Assembly (NCBI GenBank): GCA_007131845.1
Contig: SLPT01000321.1
Coordinates: forward strand, 1 to 9,369
DNA length: 9,369 bases
Origin: Desulfobacteraceae bacterium
Lineage (GTDB): Bacteria; Desulfobacterota; Desulfobacteria; Desulfobacterales; Desulfosalsimonadaceae
Direction: 5' to 3'
Of this stretch, positions 6,284-9,369 are shown one piece after another. The position numbers and the translations under genes were made by a program. The notes under the pieces are model-generated. The model ran no database searches, was not told the DNA's origin, and saw nothing but the letters and a program-made list of their open reading frames with translations. Positions within the stretch are counted from its first letter, which is position 1. The number at the start of each line of letters is the position of its first letter.

Positions 6284-8437
6284 CTACAGCAGATCCCGGT
6301 TTTTCAGATCCTCGATGGCCCGGGTGCTGCCGATGACCATGAGCCGATCGCCGGCCACAAGTTTCTCGTCCGGCCCGGGCGTACGGATCTGCTCCTCCCC
6401 CCGATGGATTGCGACCACAGTCACCCCGTAATTCTGACGAAACTGCAGGTCGGCCAGGCTCTTACCGATATTTTCAGAATTTCTGGCTACCCGCATCTCG
6501 GCCACGGCAAACCGGTCCTCCCCATCCCCTCCGCTGTCCGGCATTTCATTGAGCAGACCCTCCGCCCGTTTAAGCTCTTCATCCGGGCCGGTAAGCACCA
6601 GCCGATCTCCGGGATAGATCTGAAAATCCGGGCCCGGATCGAAGTGTACATACCCTGCACGGCTGACCGCGAGGATGGAAACCCCCATTTTCTGGCGCAG
6701 GGGGATATCCTTCACTTTGGCGCCGGCATAGGCCGATCCGGTGCGAACCCGGACCTCCCGAAAGGAAATGGACCAACCGAAATCATCGGGCAGCACGTCC
6801 ATGGCATGGGTCAAAGCATCCGCCGCCTGTTCGGCCGCATCACTGAAGGGCCGGAACACGACATCGGCACCATGGCTTTCAAACAACCGGGCCTCGGCCT
6901 GACTCTGCGCCGTCACGGCGATTTTTCCGGTATACTCCAGAGACTTCAGGTAGCCTATCAGCGATACGTTCAGCTCCGCCGACCGAACGGTGCTCACCAC
7001 CCAACGGGCCCGCTTGAGGGGCAGCTGGTCGTGGATTTCCGGGTCGGACATGTCTCCGTAGAACACGGTGACCCCCCGATCCCGCCATTTTTTCAGCGCC
7101 CCGGGATCAAAGTCGACGCCGATGATGGTCTTTCTTCTTTGCAGCATGTAATCGGCCACCCCGCTTCCGTAGTTGCCCAGCCCAATGAGGATGGCATCGA
7201 TTGCCAGGGGGGCATGCCCCGATTCGATCGTCGATTCCCGGTAAGGATTTTCCCGTTGGAAAATCCGCAAAGGCTTTGAAAGCAGGTTATACAATGGATC
7301 GGAATAGAGTATCATGTATGTGGAGGCAAAAATCGTCACAACACCGACCAGGGTAATCAGCCCCAGGATTTCATCCGTAATGTGCCCGATGGAGAGCCCC
7401 AACGCCGCCACGATGAGAGAAAACTCGCTGATCTGAGCCACGGTGAGCCCCGCCTTGAAAGCGGTGCGGCGGCGATACCCCATTGCCCCCATGATTACCA
7501 GCACGATAATGGGATTGCCCACTAGAACGAACAGGGAAAATACGGCAGAGGTTCCCAGTTGGGCGCCCACGGTCGCCCAGTCCAGCCTTGCCCCGAGGTC
7601 AATGAAGAAAAACAGCAGCAAAAAGTCCCGGAGGGTGTAAAGCCGCACGCCGATGGCATCCCGGTAATCGGTGGAGGCAAGAGATATGCCCGCGAGAAAA
7701 GCACCCACCTCCTTGCTGAATCCAAGCACCTCACCGGTGGCTCCCAGCAATACCGCCCACGTGATGGAAAACAGCAGAAGCAGTTCCTGAGACTGGGCAA
7801 GGCGATGCGTGAGCCCGGGGATCACGTATTTCATCAACAGGCCGATGGCCGCCAGAAACCCGATTCCCTTGATCATGATGAGCATGGAGGTGGCAAACAC
7901 AGAATCCTCCTCGGCCATGCCGGCACCGAATGTGGTCAGGGCAACCAGAGCCGCGATGGCGGCGATGTCCTGAACGATCAGAAACCCGATGGCGATCTGG
8001 CCGTGGAGCGCATCGATCTCATTTTTGTCGGAAAGCAGTTTGACAATAATAATAGTGCTGGAAAAAGTCAGCGCCACAGCAACATAGGCGGCATGAATCG
8101 TCTCCATGCCGAATGCCAGCGCGATCAGAAAACCGACCGCGGAGGTAAAGACAATCTGGCCGAGCCCGGTTGCCAGTGCGACCGGTCCGGTGGTGCGGAT
8201 CAGGTTCAGATCGAGCTTGAGTCCGACGATAAACAGCAAAAGGGCGATGCCGATTTCGGCCAGCAGTTCGATTTTGTCATAGGATTCTATAATCCCCAGC
8301 ACAAAAGGACCCGCAACAATTCCCGTGGCCAGAAACATGATAATCAGGGGCTGGCGAAGCTTATGGCCAATAAAGGCAAGCAGGGTCGCAAGGCCCAGGA
8401 TCACGGCAATTTCAACAAATGTATCTCCCATCAGCAT
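6284..8437 (-). CDS. CPA2 cation:proton antiporter (KefB/KefC-like) with RCK_N and two RCK_C domains
   Basis: Inner-membrane monovalent cation:proton antiporter, likely moving K+ or Na+ against H+ in pH or osmotic homeostasis. With the start used here it has 717 residues. The transport domain spans about 5-385, with family blocks FSSTIIIVKLL (125-135), VQDIAAI (155-161), KEVGAFLAGISLAS (242-255) and QISEFSLIVA (335-344). The Rossmann RCK_N (TrkA_N) domain starts near 412: GLGNYGSG (419-426) is the dinucleotide-binding loop and the acidic end of beta-2 is VDFD (441-444). Two RCK_C (TrkA_C) domains follow at about 560-630 and 643-715, joined by an acidic Gly-rich linker. Start: ATG 8435-8437 has GGAG seven bases upstream. 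ATG 8443 is too close to it, and GTG 8494, which would add 19 residues, has only a weak GAGAG. The gene stands alone with its own promoter upstream. The transported ion and the RCK ligand cannot be told from sequence. Confidence 0.92.
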   Translation of the reverse strand: MLMGDTFVEIAVILGLATLLAFIGHKLRQPLIIMFLATGIVAGPFVLGIIESYDKIELLAEIGIALLLFIVGLKLDLNLIRTTGPVALATGLGQIVFTSAVGFLIALAFGMETIHAAYVAVALTFSSTIIIVKLLSDKNEIDALHGQIAIGFLIVQDIAAIAALVALTTFGAGMAEEDSVFATSMLIMIKGIGFLAAIGLLMKYVIPGLTHRLAQSQELLLLFSITWAVLLGATGEVLGFSKEVGAFLAGISLASTDYRDAIGVRLYTLRDFLLLFFFIDLGARLDWATVGAQLGTSAVFSLFVLVGNPIIVLVIMGAMGYRRRTAFKAGLTVAQISEFSLIVAALGLSIGHITDEILGLITLVGVVTIFASTYMILYSDPLYNLLSKPLRIFQRENPYRESTIESGHAPLAIDAILIGLGNYGSGVADYMLQRRKTIIGVDFDPGALKKWRDRGVTVFYGDMSDPEIHDQLPLKRARWVVSTVRSAELNVSLIGYLKSLEYTGKIAVTAQSQAEARLFESHGADVVFRPFSDAAEQAADALTHAMDVLPDDFGWSISFREVRVRTGSAYAGAKVKDIPLRQKMGVSILAVSRAGYVHFDPGPDFQIYPGDRLVLTGPDEELKRAEGLLNEMPDSGGDGEDRFAVAEMRVARNSENIGKSLADLQFRQNYGVTVVAIHRGEEQIRTPGPDEKLVAGDRLMVIGSTRAIEDLKNRDLL

Positions 8438-8567
8438 CAACATACTCCAGTCGTTAAATCCGTTTGATTCACCTGCCTTCTTACTCTCCGGCACCTCTCA
8501 GCCCCGGCGCCCGAAGACCACCCCCTTTGACAGCTTCCGCTTCATAACGCCACATTTCTTGGCTATC

Positions 8568-8595
8568 ATTATTGACACATATTTTCTCCTGTCAA
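8568..8595 (-). promoter_or_regulatory. Sigma70-type promoter of the CPA2 antiporter gene
   Basis: On the minus strand, a perfect TTGACA (8590-8595), a 16-base spacer and AATAAT (8568-8573, 5/6). Transcription would start near 8561, about 123 bases before ATG 8437, so the leader contains the alternative GTG start at 8494. A second TTGACA on the plus strand at 8572-8577 makes the whole site a palindrome, TTGACA-N12-TGTCAA, which may also be an operator. Confidence 0.55.
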
Positions 8596-8839
8596 CTGTT
8601 TTGCTTCAAACACAGCGACACCAGCAACCTATCAGCCAGTTTATCCGGAATTCGACTCCTGCACCCGGTACCTGTTGCACAAACCTCTTGACTCCCGGTC
8701 AAAATTCAGCAAAAATTAGATGTTCTATAATCCAGTACAAAAATACGCAGACCGGAAACTGCCTTTATCATTATAGCTTGGGGTCCATACCCGTGCCAGG
8801 CCTTCCCGGGTAAAACCACTTTTCGGCCTGCTGACAGGT

Positions 8840-8994
8840 TTGATACACTCTTAAAAAATCGTGGCCTGACGGCTATGTAAAAAGTCCAAGATCAACGTTT
8901 GCCGGATTTCGAAGAATGAAGCGTAATTGGTGTACGTGAAATTCTGAAAAAATTGCGCGCAGGCGCAGATAGTGAACTTTTTCGAAGTCGCCAG
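8840..8994 (+). repeat. Structured repeat, copy B (degenerate)
   Basis: The first unit of a tandem pair with a 157-base period. A leader (TTGATACACTC and following bases, 8840-8865) precedes a 128-base core at 8866-8993. The core begins CTGACGGCTATGTAAAAAGT and ends with an imperfect inverse of it (ACTTTTTCGAAGTCGCCAG, 8975-8993). Internal stems have more mismatches than in copies A and C, for example GCCGGATT facing AATTGCGC, so this copy looks like the most decayed. Confidence 0.75.
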
Positions 8995-9150
8995 GCTTGA
9001 TGCACTCGTAAAAAGTCGCGATCTGACGGCTTTGTAAAAAGTTCAAGATCAAGGCTTGCGCAATTTCGAAGAATGCAGCGTACTTGGAGTACGTGAAATT
9101 CTGAGAAATTGCGCGTAACGCAGATATTGGACTTTTTACGAAGCCGTCAG
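8995..9150 (+). repeat. Structured repeat, copy C (most intact)
   Basis: Leader 8997-9022 plus a 128-base core at 9023-9150. The ends CTGACGGCTTTGTAAAAAGT (9023-9042) and ACTTTTTACGAAGCCGTCAG (9131-9150) are inverted repeats with 19/20 matches. Inside are GCGCAATT/AATTGCGC (9058-9065 and 9107-9114), AGAAT/ATTCT and CGTACT/AGTACG with a three-base loop, so the whole core can fold as one long, interrupted hairpin. The core ends 31 bases before the ATG at 9182. It is MITE-like or REP-like; no transposase is in the window. Confidence 0.85.
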
Positions 9151-9181
9151 GCTTAATGAACCAGAAAGAGATAAGGATACT

Positions 9182-9369
9182 ATGACCCGGAAGATATACA
9201 AGGTTGTTCTAACCGGCAATTCCGCCAACAATGAGAACCTGCCGGATGTCAAACGGCGCATGGCCCGGCTGTTTAAAACATCCGCGCCCGTCATCGAAGA
9301 ACTCTTTGCCCGGAAAAAAGCCGTGATAAAAAGAGGACTCACCAAAGACGCCGCCAACCGCTACGTCGC
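9182..9369 (+). CDS. Start of a gene cut by the right edge; N-terminal domain seen in several proteobacterial membrane proteins
   Basis: Only 62 codons are present. The start ATG at 9182-9184 is supported by AAGG about seven bases upstream (9171-9174) and by an open frame to the window end. The peptide has a beta-strand opening (KIYKVVLTGN), then an R/K-rich helical stretch with ARLFKTSAPVIEELFARKKAVIKRGL. I recall this pattern (a short polar domain, V/L-x-L-F-K-T/S, then 'VIK+GL') from the N-termini of assorted membrane proteins in proteobacteria, where a membrane domain follows. That is memory of a pattern, not a search result. The function is unknown. Repeat copy C lies just upstream. Confidence 0.6.
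   Translation, partial: MTRKIYKVVLTGNSANNENLPDVKRRMARLFKTSAPVIEELFARKKAVIKRGLTKDAANRYV

Larger units (their letters stand above)
8596..9181. other. Gene-free region carrying a tandem repeat array
   Basis: Nearly 590 bases without a supportable gene. The plus-strand open frame that runs from inside the antiporter gene to 8813 has no ribosome site or family features. From 8596 to about 8839 I see nothing definite; from 8840 to 9150 lie two repeat units. Confidence 0.7.

Noticed and set aside
8460..8515. GGGGCTGAGAGGTGCC in the antiporter leader, which resembles the CTGAGA core of a TPP riboswitch
   Set aside because: The second conserved block of the TPP aptamer (CCTGA...GGxTAAT type) is missing, and the sequence is a simple GGCGCC/GGTGCC hairpin in an unrelated gene context.
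8325..8813. Plus-strand open frame of 162 codons reaching from inside the antiporter gene into the spacer
   Set aside because: About a third overlaps the antiporter in antisense; it has no ribosome site, low-complexity composition and no recognisable domain.
8785..8840. Possible remnant of a third tandem repeat unit before copy B (ACTTTTC...CTGACAGG followed by TTTGAT)
   Set aside because: Similarity to the repeat's right end is too short and broken to separate from chance by eye.
8840..9150. CRISPR array
   Set aside because: The unit is a 128-base palindrome with only two tandem copies and near-identical spacers; there are no short direct repeats with unique spacers and no cas genes.
8840..9150. 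Insertion sequence
   Set aside because: No transposase frame lies between the inverted ends and no clear target-site duplication flanks the cores; at most a non-autonomous element.

Overview
The window looks like chromosome from a Gram-negative, probably anaerobic or marine bacterium. The best guess is Desulfobacterota (a sulfate-reducer-like deltaproteobacterium). This rests on a lipid A-type acyltransferase (outer membrane), the overall family mix, moderate-to-high GC in genes with AT-rich spacers, and a right-edge N-terminal domain that I associate with proteobacterial membrane proteins. The taxon is inference; no rRNA or marker gene is present.

Layout, left to right. 1-2866 (minus): a three-gene glycine betaine/proline-betaine ABC importer operon read right to left, proV (ATPase with CBS domains) - proW (permease) - proX (periplasmic binding protein, cut by the left edge). 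2867-3340: an AT-rich divergent spacer with candidate promoters and a small palindrome. 3341-3967 (plus): a LysE/RhtB-type exporter. 4083-5006 (plus): a lysophospholipid/lipid A acyltransferase of the LpxL/HtrB superfamily. 5079-5969 (minus): the membrane zinc protease HtpX, converging on the acyltransferase, with an intrinsic terminator that overlaps the acyltransferase stop codon. 5970-6283: a spacer holding hairpins, a candidate htpX promoter and one copy of a structured repeat. 6284-8437 (minus): a CPA2 (KefB/KefC-like) cation:proton antiporter with RCK_N and two RCK_C domains, preceded by a good sigma70-type promoter. 8596-9181: a gene-free stretch with two tandem copies of the same repeat. 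9182-9369 (plus): the start of a gene cut by the right edge.

The genes share a loose theme of membrane and osmotic or ion homeostasis: compatible-solute import, amino-acid-type export, cation/proton exchange, lipid A acylation and membrane protein quality control. Only proVWX is clearly one operon.

The most unusual element is a three-copy repeat family. Its 128-bp palindromic core has 20-bp inverted ends, occurs in tandem at a 157-bp period on the right, and has a truncated inverted copy upstream of htpX. Two copies differ by paired, compensating substitutions in a stem, and both sit 31-37 bp upstream of a start codon in the same orientation relative to the gene. No transposase, CRISPR array, tRNA or rRNA was seen.
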